Positions 1 to 13,559 of a DNA stretch of 64,000 nucleotides are shown here, piece after piece. The notes below the pieces were generated by a model. It ran no database searches. It was not told the origin of the DNA and saw only the letters and a list, made by a program, of their open reading frames with translations. The position numbers and the translations under genes are program-made. The stretch spans positions 868,001 through 932,000 of the forward strand of contig JARGXX010000028.1 of NCBI GenBank assembly GCA_030374765.1. The letters are read 5' to 3'. Within the stretch, counting starts at the first letter, position 1, and every line of letters starts with the position of its first letter. Origin of the DNA: Agarophyton chilense. Taxonomy: Eukaryota; Rhodophyta; Florideophyceae; Gracilariales; Gracilariaceae.

Positions 1-1930
1 CTCATCCAAACGGATGTTTTTGGACCAATGGGCACGAAATCGAAAGCAGGAAATTTTTATTTTATAACATTCACAGATGACTACACCAGAAAATCTTTTG
101 TCTATTTCATGAGAAGCAAAGATGAAGCTACAGCACAAATTACAGATTTCGTGACGATGATCGAGAAACAAACAGAACTGTCTGTGGAACGGATTCGGAA
201 CGATAGAGGTGGTGACTATATTTCTGAAAAACTACAGACATTTTTGAAAAAGACAGGATTATTCAAGAGCCAACAGCAGCTCATCAACCAAAACAAAACG
301 GAATTGCCGAGAGGATAAATCGAACACCATGTGAAAATCTCGATGCATGCTGTACTATCGAGGTCTACCTAAAATATTCTGGGCAGTGGCAGTCCAAACT
401 GGAAATGCGTTAAGAAACTTTATGCCAACGAAAATTCTGGGAGACATGAGTACTTTTGAAAATGATCTGATAGCAAATCAAGACAATAGAAGGATATGGA
501 ATCAAAAAGCCAAATTATGTACTTTTCTTGTATATGAAGGGAAGAATTACCGATTCATGGATGATAAGACAAAGAGACTCGTCGCGAGTGCGAACGCTAA
601 ATTTCAAGAAATACCGGATATGAAGAATTTTGAGAGTGAAGTAAGGACGGAAAACAATACTCAGAATGAGGAAGAAACGCATCCAATATTATGAGAAAAT
701 ATTCAAGAACAACATGAAGTTTACGAAGACAATGAAGAAAATATTAACGCGGTTCTCAGACGTTCAGAAAGATTCAGAAAACAGCGTATATGGCAATATT
801 ACGAACATGCTGATGAAAAAGGAGAAACTTCACAAGGAGCAGCAATGATGCTGGCCCATGAGACAGAACCGAAAACATACAATGATGCAATCATAGGACC
901 GGATAAAAACAATTGGAAGAGTGCAATGGAAAAAGAAATGACTTCTTTACAGGAAAACCAAACATGCAATCTGGTTCAAGTCTCACCGGAAATGAGAATA
1001 CTTTTTCCAAGATGGGTATATAAATTCCAGCCGAAGACTGGAAATCAAGACAGCATATTCAAAGCTCGGCTGGTATGCAGAGGGTATCACCGAAAAAACG
1101 GGCTTGAATATTTCGAGACATATGCACTTGTTGTGAGAATGGTATCTCTCCTGACCATGCTGGCAGTTGCATTACAAAGCAAAATGCACATATGCCAAAT
1201 GGATGTGGGGACTGCTTTCTTAAATGGAATAGTTGAAGAAGAAATCTTTATGTACCGACCTGAAGGTTATATTGATACGAAAAATCCAACTCATGTACCC
1301 AAACTTGAGAAATCAATTTATGGACTGAAACAGGCACCAAGAGCATGGTACAAGGTAATTAGCAAAGTGTTGGACAATATGAACTTTGTAAGTTCCCATG
1401 CCGACAGTGGAATCTTTATTGAAAATATTCACGGAAACATCATCTTCATTGGACTTTGTGTAGATGATTTGTTGATGGTATGCTGTGATAATGGTATTCT
1501 GGATATGGTTAAAATTCAACTTAGCTCAACAGTCAAAATGAAAGCCCTAGGAAAACTTAGTTAGGTTTTAGAAATTGAAATTGATTAAAGCCGAGAAGAA
1601 AGACATATGAAACATGCACAATTAAATTATGCAAGAAAAATTAAAATCAATTCAATATATAGTCGTGCAAAGAATTCAATACGCCCATTGAAGCAACTAT
1701 AATTCTTCGAAAGAAAGATAAAAAGGAAATGAATATTGAAAACATCCCGTACAGAGAACTTATCGGCTCCTTGATTTACTTGATGCTGGGAACAGAACCA
1801 GATTTGGCTTATGCTATTGCGGTAATCCGCCAGTTTTCTGAAAATCATTCGATGGAACATTGGAACGCCTGCAAACGAATGTTGAGGTTTGTCCAGAAGA
1901 CCAAAGATTCCATATTGCTCTATAAATAAT
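1..1930 (+). mobile_element. Ty1/copia remnant (integrase to RNase H onset)
   Basis: Fossil Ty1/copia pol fragment. The window opens inside the integrase core (QTDVFGP at about 10-30, FTDDYTRKSFVYF at 70-110). Reverse transcriptase follows at about 845-1560, with WVYKFQPKTG, FKARLVCRGY, the copia signature QMDVGTAFLNG and SIYGLKQAPRAWY, then CVDDLLMV. The post-RT block (YRELIGSLIYL, DLAYAI) is at 1729-1929. The gene order integrase before RT is diagnostic of copia. No LTR or terminal repeat is visible, because the 5' part lies outside the window and the 3' end is lost after about 1930. The copy is clearly old, with several breaks, and I would not expect activity. Confidence 0.9.
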
Positions 1931-2215
1931 ACCCAGTGGTCAGCCACTTAGCCAAACCACTATATGGGTATGGTCCCTAATGGACGTCTAGCTACAAAGG
2001 GTAGTAAAGCCAGCCACGTGGATCGCCACTACATGCGCCGTTGCAAGCCACTCGACCTATGACGCCACTTGTTCCAATAAGACATTCTGCCTCTAGGCAT
2101 CCTATGCGGGATGCAGTTTCATATCACAATGCTGATGATATCACTCACTTATGAGTTCCAACCGCGACTTCGCGAAAAACCAACCTATCGGATTCCCCGC
2201 CATAGTAGAATACTA
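1931..2215. other. intergenic, no gene seen
   Basis: Short stretch between two copia remnants. No reading frame, repeat or RNA signal was recognised. It may be decayed element sequence. Confidence 0.4.
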
Positions 2216-5200
2216 CACAGGTCTTCTTCATTCCCAGGGTGGGCAATCCTGGCCTTCAGCTTCAAAAAGCCGTCTTCATTATGCTTCACCTTATACAAGG
2301 TATGGTTGGAGATAATGTTGGCGTTAGGTGGGCCATGGCGACGAAGCACAGGCTGGGTGGTTTTAAGGAAGCTATCTTCCTCATTGGTATATTAATTGTA
2401 TACCAGAAACTGCTCAAAGCCCTGAGCCTGATGCTGGAGGAATGGCTTGTTGCCAAAAAAAAAAGCATCTGCTTGAGCACGGAAGCTTCTTGACTTACAA
2501 TAGATAGTGCCACTGTAGTTGTCACTGAGCTGGCGGCAATGGCCCTGGAAAGTTCTCAACCTCCTTAGAAGTGTCCATCTCTTCCTTGCCGCCATCGTCA
2601 TAATGCAAATTAACGAGCCCGTTGTCCGCGGCAGAATGCACAGTGCCCGGATAATACTTGTCGTCTACCGGCCAGAAGATTTTAACTCTGTCACCTATCC
2701 TGGCAGTGACATGGTCTTCCACTGCATCTATGTCAAAATCAATGTCGGCAGCCGCAGTGTCAGGAGTTGATTTGGAGTTGTCATTGAAATCTTGTGAATT
2801 TTTGATGTCATTCATGTCATCCAGGGCATCAATACCGTTTTACAAAAGCTTTGCGAAGCTCGTTTCAGAGATTGCCATGAGCGTATCCTGAAATGCGGCT
2901 GTCCAGTCCTTGCCAACTTTGCCAGCAATAGTGAAAATGCGTCTGTCGGCGTTGACTGATGTCACAGTCTTGGGGAGCAACCATCGTCCGCGCTTCTCAA
3001 CTTCCCGTTTTACATACACTTCGACGAGGTCACCGGCGGTGAATGGTATGTCCTTGATAGATTTGGACTTAAGGATTCGCTGTAGTTTTCGACGAGCGAT
3101 AAACAGTTGGCGGGCTTCTGCCACGTCTGCTGGGAGCACATTGTCATGTGGCTTGCCATTGATCGGTTTGGAGAAGCCTTTTGCCATCTCAAATGCTTAG
3201 ATGATGCCACTTCCATTTAAGTCATTGCTTATTGTTATAGCCATGTACGCAGAACGGTCAGCGTTGAAGTCTGCACCGGCTGCCGACTTGAGTTTCAAGA
3301 AAGCACTGCTAATGATATTATTCTTTGACTCAATTGCGTTTGTAACATGACGACAGGGCGGCACGGCATGGAGCGGGATGTGAAGCTGCTTGCGATGATC
3401 TCAGAATGCTCCAAAGAGAAACGCTTTGTCTCCTCTGATGGCTTGTGGGTGCCATAATTGAGCCACCCAACTTGCCTCGAACCCGAAAACTGCCTCCTGC
3501 ATAGACGTGGACTGGACCACGTGGGAAGTACAGTAGCGAGACAGATTGTTCATTGAATGTAGCACGCAAGCTTGATCTAGAAACAAGTGATCAATGCATA
3601 CGACGTCGTTGAATTCCGTGTTCAACGAGCTGATCGACACCTTCCTCATTGGACGTAGAACAGCAGTAGACCGACAGGCTGTGCAATCGTTCACCATGTC
3701 TGCAACGTACTGGGCGACAGTGCGGTTCCACAGCTTGTTGCGCTGTAGCAACAGCTTTAAATCCGAAAAACAAGCGTGTCCGCAAACATGCGTGCGCAAC
3801 TTTTCCATGATAGCCTTCACATTGCCCCACGGTAACTTCTCGAGCGCAACAGCGTACAGACAGTAGAGAGTAGATCCAAGGCACCCTTTAGATGATGCGA
3901 AGCGTTTTACAGAGATATAGGATAGAAAGCAGTCATTTACGATTGCCAAGGAATCGTTCATGCCGTTAGCATCGAATCACAGAGCGTTCATACCAACATG
4001 AACAATGCTCGCCTTGCAGGTGACTTTTCTCCCGATCAACCACTGTGATGACCCTTCGAGCACTAAGTGGGTGAAGGTTATTTTGTTTCCGAGGTCAGAC
4101 TTGGCGCGCAGCACTAACGAGCCAATTGTGCTGCGCTGAGGGCTTTCATAAGTATTAGCGCCATGCTGCCACCTAGTGTGGCCGTAAAACAATGAAGGAA
4201 TCTGTTCAAGAAGAATGTCACGAGCGAATCCGAGTTCGATAGACAGGAGATGCAGTCCGACTTATCCTTTGGCAATTTGCGGTGCGCCGTTATCTAGGAG
4301 AAGACCAAGACGGGCGGGCGCGTGATTGGCGGAGACAGCTGCCGTCAAACTGGTCAGGGTGGCACAGTTAAATGAGGCGGTCTTCTTCGAGGCATCATTC
4401 TGCTGTCCATACTTGTTCGGCGGCGACGTGCTCTGCAACGGATCCGCGCAGTCGAGGCAGTGGACATGCGAGGGTTGAAAACCATCTGGGTTGTGGTTCC
4501 TTTTTCAGTGACCAAACTCTTTGCAAACGTCACAATGATAGCGCATGGACAGCGGTCTACCAATCTTGCGACGGTCCGGGCGGTTCTGGTTGCGCGGCGG
4601 GAGCTGTGCTGCATTGGTAGCGATCGGAAGCGGCTTCGGGGAGCCGGTAGAGTGTGCATGGGAAACTTTATCACACTGGCGAAGAGCAGACGGGATTTTC
4701 TCATACGACACTGTGTTGAGGTAGTGCGTCGTCGTCGCCGCAGCAGTCAAGGTGCTGTTTGTTGATGCCGCCGCTAGCACTGAGACACGCTGTCCATTGT
4801 CGACAGCTGAGTTGGCCCAAAGCATGAAGGCTTTCAGCGACTCGGGCAACTTGGCAGATTCAGATTGGGCGTTAAACTTAGACGCCTATGCATGGAATCT
4901 AAGTTCAAAATTGTGGAAAGTTTCATTGCTAGAGCGCTTCAGGTTCAGAAGCGTGACTAAGTTCCCATAAACCTCATTGACAACAGACAGCGAATCTTTG
5001 TTAAAGATGGCTTTGACGATCTTGTCGGCTCCTTCATCTGAAGCAAAATCTTCGTCACTGATCGTATAACACAGATCCGGAGCCCTTCCATAGAGCTGGT
5101 ATGCCGCAAAGAGATAACTCTATTTTGTTCGATTTTGAGTCGGGCAATTTCTCGTAAAACGAAGTCCATAGTGCCACCGACTTCGCGTAGTTTTCCTGGT

Positions 5201-5297
5201 TTTCTTTGCCGTTAGTCCACGGGACGTTTTTCAGGTCCCAAGAAAAACGTGAAAGGCTGGGCGTGCCGGAGGATGAGGCAGATGCTGGGCCCATAAC
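2216..5297 (-). mobile_element. Ty1/copia remnant, same broad family as the 23-kb and 49-kb elements
   Basis: Fossil copia element on the minus strand. From its 5' end: a primer-binding-site-like motif at 5285-5297, a gag start (SWDLKNVPWTNGKENQENY near 5220), a zinc-knuckle segment near 4520, the integrase zinc-binding and core region at about 3400-3860 (HVCGHACFSDLKLLLQRN, CTACRS, CIDHLFLD), a Tudor-like segment (FWPVDDKYYPGTV, HYDDGG) near 2600-2720, and the first residues of RT (about 2216-2330). The rest of RT and RNase H are absent and no second LTR was found. The same order of blocks is present in the elements starting at 23217 and 49068. Many breaks; old. Confidence 0.85.
5285..5297 (-). 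other. primer-binding site, initiator tRNA-Met type
   Basis: On the minus strand the site reads GTTATGGGCCCAG, complementary to the anticodon stem-loop of eukaryotic initiator tRNA-Met (CTGGGCCCATAAC). The gag start codon lies within it. The same motif follows the 5' LTR of the copia elements at 23, 43 and 49 kb. Confidence 0.7.
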
Positions 5298-5520
5298 TAA
5301 GTATTGAGCGGGGTAACAACTGTAGCTATGTTTCTTAGTCAACTCGGGTACGTTTGCACGCGTATTCAGATGATCTTCTGAGTCATTTTGCTTTGTTTAT
5401 GTAGAATATAGTAAATGCTCATGTAAATGCACTAACTACGAATGCAAGTCGGAACGGCCGTCAGAGCACATGAGTGCTCGCGTGCGCATTACATGGAATC
5501 CTGTCACTAGCTGTTGACAT
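5298..5520. other. probable LTR remnant of the neighbouring copia element
   Basis: By position this should contain the 5' LTR of the minus-strand copia remnant, ending ...TACTTA directly before the primer-binding site. No second copy exists in the window, so its outer limit cannot be set. Confidence 0.35.
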
Positions 5521-5865
5521 TCATACTGTGAACTCTTCGAGAGTCTTGACACCAGGGATGTACTCCAAGTCAATGGACGACTCTAGCCATTCGGCGTCAA
5601 AACAGTAGTAGAGGTTAACGGGACGGACTGGTTCCTTTGTAGTCGCATTTAATACTGTTAGCTGCAATGCTCGAGCCATATCTTTTTTTGTGTACTGGTC
5701 GTATTGGCGCAGAAACACTCGAATCGCCCTTAGGATGGTGGACATCAAACGGGGATGATTGACAGAAAAAGCGGCAGATGAAGGTGGTTGGAGGATGTAA
5801 CTTCCATCTCCAGTTTCATTAATGTGCGTCAATGCGGACGCAGCTGGCGTCGATGCGGACGCCAT
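5521..5865 (-). CDS. hypothetical protein, possibly a gag-like retroelement fragment
   Basis: A 114-codon ATG-started frame. The protein has a Ser/Ala-rich start (MASASTPAAS), then a helical, charged segment (RAIRVFLRQYDQYTKKDMAR) and a VNLYYCFDAEWLESS block, ending in EEFTV. The helical block followed by a short aromatic stretch recalls the N-terminal part of retroelement gag-like proteins. This is an impression rather than a recognised motif. It lies next to a copia remnant but is not homologous to the gag of that family. No promoter or partner gene is evident. It could equally be a small host gene or chance. Confidence 0.3.
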   Translation of the reverse strand: MASASTPAASALTHINETGDGSYILQPPSSAAFSVNHPRLMSTILRAIRVFLRQYDQYTKKDMARALQLTVLNATTKEPVRPVNLYYCFDAEWLESSIDLEYIPGVKTLEEFTV

Positions 5866-8486
5866 AATTGATCAAACGTGACGCGATACAACTACAGTAT
5901 CGCAGTGATCACTGTGCCCAGGGTTGCGGTGCAAGAGTTTGTTTATGGAGAAAGTGGGGGAGGAGTCCGATGCCCCTGAAGTTTACTGAGGGGCTGTCGT
6001 CGGTGTCTAAAGTACACGTACGAGATTCCTGTTCGGGAAACAGTCCTAAAAAAGCTACCTAGCATTGGGCTGTGCCCAAAGTGATGCAATCGCGAATGGA
6101 ATCTTGCGTGGGGCTGTGTGCGCCCAACAAGTTGGTAGATACAACCCACTACACTGAGTTCGCGGATTTGCATTGGTTTCCATCTCGTGTCAGGGTGTGA
6201 TCGAAATAGCGGATCTTCCAAAGGTTTGGTTGTTCGAGTACGAAGCGGTAGGGACTTTTTATATAACTCTCGAAGAAAGGACCAGGGGTCATTTTGTTTT
6301 TGCTGGGGTGCATCAGTAGTTACCGTTGGAGTAGGCCACTGGGAGGAGAAACTCAAGTGAAAGAAAAAGTTAAAGAGAGGTTCGGAACGTAGTGCGCCGT
6401 GCTGAACGGACACTCAAATGCCCCTCAGGAATTTCCTCAGAGATCGGGCACTTCTCTGAATGTGAGACATCTGATCAGTAGGGATTCCGAGATTCATGAT
6501 CTATGACTTTCTCTTTTCTAGGTAGCAACGCAGAGAGTTTAACGACTTCCAGCGCCCATTGATTGCAATTTACCGTAATGGACATCCACTGATGTAGTCT
6601 TCTCTGTCCTTTCCGAATCGCGCGGAGTGTGTGGTGACTTTGATAAATGGTGCGGTAGCAAGAGTACTTAATGAGAGCTAAACATTTGCGTTTGAATTTC
6701 GTTGTAACGGATGTACGAGGTTCACATGTTGGGCTTTGTTGTCAAGGAGTTTCGTTGTCGGTGAAAAGCACGTCCCATAGGGATTAGTTTTGTAGGAACA
6801 CAACATGGACGTAGCAAACGGGGATAACGTCGTTTCTGATCGGTTCATGAGCAGAATAAAAGCAGCCGGAAGCAAAAACAACGACAAAAGAAGAGATTGG
6901 GTGCTCAAGATGACTTATCCGACTCTTCCCGGTAGCCAGGTTGCGATCGCGAAGGAGTCTACGGCGGTATCTTGGTCTAGCTACTATCCAAGTCGCTCAA
7001 ATAAACATACTTCCACGGCGCGCTCGAAATGCCATCTTTCCAACCATGCTCAGGGTCTACATGTCTATGTCATACACAACCTTTTTAAGCGCACTGCACG
7101 AAATGCACATGCAACGTAAGTGTGGATGTTTTGTTGTTAAGGAACTTTTGTTCTCCTTTTTGTTTTTTCTTATAGAGGCGCATTTTGTTCATTGTAGTTT
7201 GCCTAAGTTTGGCTGGCTCCATTTTTAGGACCAACTTCAGAATAAGCTCCTTACATTGATCTTTCTGGATCATTGCGCTTTTAGAATTGTGCTTGCCCAG
7301 GGCCACGATAGTTTCCAAGCACCAGCTCCAGGCGGGTTGTACGGTATTTGTTTATACTTCACAGTTGATAAAACTTCTTCTAAACGGTCGCTCAAATCAC
7401 AAACAGTAGATGCCAGTCGCCATTTTCACTATTCCTTAATAGCTTTGTCGGTTGCATCTTCTTATTTAGCAACGCTTTGATTTGTTTTAGTGTACATATA
7501 CTGTTCAGCAATCTTGGTTACATGCTCTGTTTGAAAGAAGCAGCCTTTATAAGCTTGTTTGGCGGGCTTCCGGAATTGATATCTTCCACACGCCGAGTGT
7601 ATGCCAAGACGTTTACTTCGAGCTTTATCAGCTCCGGCTGAGTTGCACCTGCAGGGTTCGGCGACTGTATCCTATAGACGATTTTATACGACAAAGTGAT
7701 GCTTCAAAACTGTTCAGGTACTATTTGGCACCTCAACTCGCTTTGTTTAATCAGGACAAGTTGTATTTGGAACTTCATCGCGGTAACACGGCGCTGTAAA
7801 GCAATCGAGTGAACAGGTACAAGAGCTTTGGAAGTTTATCCAAAGATGCCCCCCCCCCCCCCCCGGTTACAGAGTTCCCAACCGAGACCGTGTACTCATT
7901 ACGTCAAGTGTGGGAAAGTTTGGGAGCAGGGCGACCTACTGTTTTCGGTGGAACTTTGTGCTATGCAGCTGGTTTGGGTTATAGTAACCAACTACTGCTA
8001 GGTCTTAGTCCAAATCGATAATGCTTTGTAAGTTTATTCCGTACGCCAGTCCACTAGCATGCACAGCCAACCATGTAGAGAAACATCGTCAGCAGTGTTT
8101 TAATGTGCACCTTTGCTTTTGAAAGTGGTAGTTATTGTGGTCATAATGGAAAATATGGGAACAAAGGAGATGTGTAGAGTTTACTGGAGAAAAAGAAGAA
8201 AGACGAGACCGCAAATGTAGATGAATCGAGATGATTGTCGATGGTACTTGTTCTGTTTGTATGCAGTTGAGACTGCTGTGAATTGACGCAAAGCACCGGA
8301 AGATTTGCCTTCACAGACAATTGTTTGTTGCGACTTGGTAGATGTATACAAAGGGAAGTGTAAATTCAGATGTAAATGATGAACGATTAGAAAGTACATT
8401 TGCATTTGGCAGTTGTATCCAAATATTTCCATTTTGTCTGTTTTTTAGGTTTGCATCTACAAAATGGATATCTAAAAATTTGCATG
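5866..8486. other. long intergenic stretch, no convincing gene
   Basis: About 2.6 kb of moderate GC sequence. Open frames here are short, of ordinary composition, or lack an ATG. No domain, tRNA or other RNA signature was recognised. It holds a 16-base cytosine run at 7849-7864. Confidence 0.45.
7849..7864 (+). repeat. poly-C tract (16 C)
   Basis: Uninterrupted run of 16 cytosines in an otherwise unremarkable intergenic region. It is a likely site of length polymorphism or sequencing error. Confidence 0.9.
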
Positions 8487-8491
8487 TTTTA

Positions 8492-9029
8492 TGAGGACGC
8501 CATCTTCTGGGCTGCTAATGGCGCGGGTGGTGACAGACCCAGTAGAACGAAATGCCAGGGGGTACCAGTCTACAACCGTAGACAAAACGACAGAGGCCGG
8601 CGGAAACGGCCAACCAGTAAAAGCCCAGGGAGCACTAACAAACGATACAACCACTCCGAAGAACACCTACGAGCGCCAGCAAGCCACTGCAGGGCTGCAC
8701 TCGTAGTGGGGAAATGTTGATGCTAAAGACGGCGGGGGGCGGAGCGAGCAAGAATTGAAAGCGGGAAGGAGATGGCGCCGCGGACGGTTGCCGCGCCGTG
8801 CGGGGAGGTGATGAAGGGTCGTGAGGCCTCTGGAGGAAGTTGGAGTGGGGGTGGTGGCTTTGAAGCGGATCTCAATCTCGAGATTCGCTTCCACTTCCAC
8901 CACCCCAACTGGCCGTTCCACACCAACCAATTGTTGTTGTGGAAGCCCCAGGTGCAGGGACAGGGGGATTGCTCCGGTTCACAGGATAGGTACCTTGAGA
9001 CATCCCCCTATCCTTGCTGGGCGGTTACA
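8492..9029 (-). repeat. 3' LTR of the gypsy element
   Basis: 538 bp. It matches 15017-15842 once the insert there is removed. In element orientation it starts TGTAACCGCCC and ends near GGCGTCC. The purine tract AAGGGGGTG lies directly before it on the minus strand. Confidence 0.92.
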
Positions 9030-9040
9030 CACCCCCTTGC

Positions 9041-12000
9041 TCAGCGGTCGCTTCGCCGGGGCGACCGAAAAATAACGACTAGAGTGTCGTGGTGCGAGCC
9101 TCCTTTGGTTCCTGGCCATGATCTTCTAAATGTTATGGTCGTTTGTTTGTAGAGATTCAGTCTTCGGGCATGAATTCCTTTGCGAGACACTCTCTTACCT
9201 GACGACACTAGTTGATAACGCGGATGATTCGCCTTAATGACACGGCATGGCCCATAGAACCTTGTGACATAAGCAGGCCATTTGAAAGAAGGATTGAGTG
9301 CTTCTCCTTTCATCACTAGGACGAGATCTCCAACTGAGAACCTATGGCCGTGGCGAGAGTCACCTTTCCTAATCGGCTGGCGAGCTACTCGCATCGCCCT
9401 ACCGACTGTAGCGGCCTGAACTTCGATTCTTCGATGTTCTTCATGAGGAAACTTCACTAATGCACGAGGGTCACTGCGATGCATGCGTGGAGGACATCCA
9501 TACATCAGCTGGAAGGGTGAGAATCCTTCCCTCAGTTGTCGGCTTCTATATCCAAACAGAACCTCGTGGAGTGCGTCGTCCCATTCCATATTATTCCCAG
9601 ATCTTTTCAAGGGCCTTCTTGATAGTCCCAACCATTCGTTCTGCACGCCCATTCGACATCGGGGCGTAAGCCAGCACAGGCTTCAATTCCATGCCGTTCT
9701 TGGTCAAGTATTCCTGAACGGACTTGGCTAGAAACGAAGTTGCATTGTCTGACACGATAGTTCGCGGGTATCCAAACGGGCTTATAATCTCGCTTCTAAT
9801 GAATTTGAGGACCTCCGTTGCCGTAGAGTATCTGGAGGCTACCGCTATCGGCCATCCAGTCAAGTGCTCTACTCCAATTAGCAGGAATCGGTTGCCACTC
9901 TTCGTCGGACGGTACGGTCCAGCAAAGTCGATGGAGAAGGTGTGGAACACATCCGTTAGAGGAGCTCTTTGACCAGCGCGGTAAGATGGAATGGGTCCCA
10001 TGAACTGGCATGCTTTGCAGCTTTTGACATATTCCGCGACATTGGACACGACGTTTGGCCACCAAAACCTTTCACGGATAAATCTACGAGTGGTGGGCAA
10101 GTCCCAGTGTCCTATGTCATCGTGAAAGGTCTTCAGCAACCTAAGCCTTTCAATCACGGGTGGAACCCATCAAAGACCGGCACCGGTTCTTCGATACAAC
10201 AACCCATTCCACACCATAAAATTCTTGCTACTTCTCTTCGTGGCTGCTACAATCTTAGGGTCACTTTCCTTCATCGGCATCATACTCAAATGTCGACCAA
10301 TGTCCGCGTAGAAGTCTTCAATCTCCTCAAACGTGGCATCGGTCTCGACGGTCATGGTCGTGGCAACATCTTTTTCTTCTCTTTCAGTGTTTCGGGCAAC
10401 GGAGTATCTAGACAAGTAGTCGGCTGCCCTGTTCTTGGCTCCTGGCCTGTAGACAATCTCGAACTCATACTCAGCGAGAAAGTCCAACCACCTAGCCAGT
10501 CGGCCATGAACATCCTTCTTCTTGAATGCATACCTGAGAGCTTGATGATCAGTGAGCAACTGTGAAAGGGCTGAGTTCCAAGGAGATACATCCTGAACTT
10601 TTTCAATGCGAAGATAACTGCAAGCGCTTCTTGTTCACAGACTGCATACCTTCTTTCTGCCGCCGTCATCTTCTTACTGGCGTACTGTATCGGATGAAAC
10701 ATCCCATCCGATTTCTTCTGCGCGAGGACCGCTCCCAATGCAACGGAAGAGGCGGCGGTCTCAACACGAAAAGGTATACTGAAGTCCGGGAATGCTAACA
10801 CAGGCGGGCTGGTAAGTTTCTGCTTAAGGGTATTGAAAGCTTCCATCATCTCATCGGTGAAATTCAATTTGCGGTTGCCAGTTGTTTAAGCATGAAGTAC
10901 AGCAGCAGTGTCGGCAAAGTGGGTGATGAATCGTCTGTAGTACCCAGCCAATCCTAAAAAGCTTCTGAGTTCAGTGGCATTGGAAGGGATCGGGGCCTGT
11001 TGAATAGCTTCAATTTTCTTTGTGTCAACGGCCACGCCGTTCTTATCCACTACGGGCCCCAGGAGTTCTATCTTTGGCTGAGCGAAATGACACTTGGATA
11101 TCTTTAGCTTTAATCCATGTGGTGCTACAATTCTCAACACGTATTCAACATGTTCGACATGCTCTTCCAATGACTTGGAGAAGATCACTACGTCATCGAT
11201 GTAAACGCGGGCGAACGGTACCTTGCTGAGAATGGAGTCCATCATTCTTTGAAAGGTTGACGGAGCGTTCATCAGACCAAAAGGCATGACTTCAAATTGA
11301 AACGTTCCGTGTCTGCAAATGAATGGCGTCATTTCCTTGCATTTGGGCGACATCCTTATCTGCCAATACCCAAAGAAAAGGTCCAAGGTGGTGAAAAATG
11401 AACAACCTCCCAACTCGTCGAATATCTGCTCCATGTGCGGCAGAGGCCAGCGGTCAGCTTTCATCCCATTATTCAACGGTCTGTAGTCAATGCAAAACCT
11501 TGGTCTGCCATCCTTCTTGGTAGCTATGACCACAGGAAAAGACCAGGGGGAAGTGCACGGCTTGATTATGCCGGCTTTTAGCATCTTGTCCACTTCCTCT
11601 CGAACAACTTGGTCATATCTGGGCGGGAGTCTCCTAACTCTTGAATGGAGCGGGGCATCACATGTCACTGTGAACTCGTGCATGACAGGAACATTGGTCA
11701 GTCTGAGATCATACAAAGACCATGCTACAACATCGAGGCTCACCAGAATGGAACGGATCTGGTCTTGTACCTCATTAGGCAAATGGACAAGTCTTTCAAC
11801 AATCAATTCTTCCTGACTCGCATCTGGCGCAGAGTTCTCGATGACGGTCGAGTTCTCATCTCGTTTCATTTTCGTGGGCATTTGCCATGAATACTCATCT
11901 TTGGATTGTGGGCACACAATGTCACCATGACTCATGCAACCAGCCACACATATTGTCGCGGACTTTTCCCGATTTATGTCGGGGTTCGTATCACGTCGGC

Positions 12001-13324
12001 CAATTCCTGCTTCCGAATCTTCCTTCTTCTGTTGATGAAATCTTTCGCCAGTTTCTGCGGGTGGTCTGTTCGGATCCTCGTCTTGTCCACCCGCGGAGAG
12101 CGGGGGCTGACTCGTATACTCTTCAGGTGGTAGTTCTTCTTCAAATGAGATCACGTAATTAACACCATCATCTTCCTCAATCATTCCAGTACGATTAAAA
12201 GGAAGGTTGTGAGCTCCCAAGTGAGGCGGATGAGCAGGTAGGGGAACAGGGTACCGAATCCGGACACGAACCTCCAGAAAATCGTCTATTGGTTCTCCTA
12301 CCTCTTTTGGCAGCAATTGAACCTCATCCTTAATCGGGATAGTAAGGACGGGATCACGATAGAGGGGGGTCTCGGACATCTGCACTTCTTCAGGGGAGGA
12401 ATGGGCACTAACGCTCTCTTGGTCGGCATCGTCCATCAAGACGAGGCCTACCGTGTCTCTTGGCTGAACGCTAGTGCCCGTAGAAGAACTCTGAAACGAT
12501 GACGGGTTCGGGCCTTCAAGGGCTAGCTCACCACCACCCTCGCGTTCTGCTGTTGCTACAAGTGGCGCGTAAGACAGGTCGTCATCTCCAATGTCCGGGA
12601 TAGGCCATCTGGCTTCAAACCGAACCATCTGTGCTTCATGGTCGTCAAGATCTAGGACCCCCATATTTCCATATGGTAGGTCTCTCGTTTCGGCATGTAT
12701 CGGGTCCCCTGGCAGCGATTCGGGGTCACGACGATAGACCCTGAAAATGAGGCTATCTGGGTTTCCATCAATGTCTTCGGGATGCAGAAGAACAACGTCA
12801 TTTCTTACTGGAAGAATGAAATGAGGATCAGGTAGAGGAGAAACATCAGAACTTTCATCGTCCGTCTCCTCGTCCAAGGCTTCTTGCACTTGTACTTGCT
12901 CAGCGCCGGCCTGTTTTATCTGCTCCAGCTCGACAGAAGGCAAGGCGGGCTCGTCTTCTAATGTCCAAGTTGGACACAAACTTTCAATCTCGGCCAGGTC
13001 TAAGGGACGCACGGTAGCCAAATCATGCCAGAAAGTAATTTCTTCTGCTGCGTCATAGTCTGGGAGTCTGCTCAGAAATTTCCTGCTCCAAGAAGATCGA
13101 GAACCGCTGTCTTGAATGGTCGCCAACGCGTAAGCTGAAGTATTAAGATTCTTCTTCTTATCGTGAATGGGTTCCTCTTCTTCCTCGGTGCTGCTATCAG
13201 ATATCAAAGCATCAGTATCGGAAGTGAAGTCGGCACTATCTGTGGATGACAGTTCATCGAACAAATCGGCTCCGGGCCGATGGTAGTCCAGCGGCAAAGT
13301 CGTGGCCTCGTCATCGAACTTCAT
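9041..13324 (-). pseudogene. gypsy pol region (RT, RNase H, integrase)
   Basis: After a long acidic linker (about 11900-13324) comes RT with FCIDYRPLNN, DLFFGYWQIRM, MPFGLMNAPSTFQRMMD and VYIDDVVIFS (about 11130-11560). RNase H follows (about 10350-10850, with MLTDHQALRYAF and FEIVYRPGAKNRAADYLSR), then integrase with its zinc-binding part (HWDLPTTRRFI, CKACQFMG) and core (IDFAGPYRPTKSGN, VSDNATSF, NGRAERMVGT) at about 9500-10157. The C-terminal end is near 9041. It is broken in several places. Confidence 0.9.
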
Positions 13325-13559
13325 CGATACTTGCTGCGTTCAAGGTCAAGACAAGCTTGTACCGCTTCTAACGTGGGGCATCCAACAATCAAATGGAAGG
13401 GTCGATTTTCTACCACCAAAAAGTCCAAAGGTACTCGCAGAGAACCGAACTCAATGGGCACATTCTTCAATCCACCACAAACCAACGACTTTGTTCCGTC
13501 TGCTACCACGATCCTTCTATTGAAAGGCCTCATCTCTAGAGACAGTCTGTGACATAACG

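Noticed and set aside
5943-6413. 156-codon minus-strand frame
   Set aside because: GTG start directly after a stop, low-information composition, no motif.
6805-7119. 104-codon ATG frame in the 5.9-8.5 kb gap
   Set aside because: Short, ordinary composition and overlapped by other frames of the same size. No promoter or family support.
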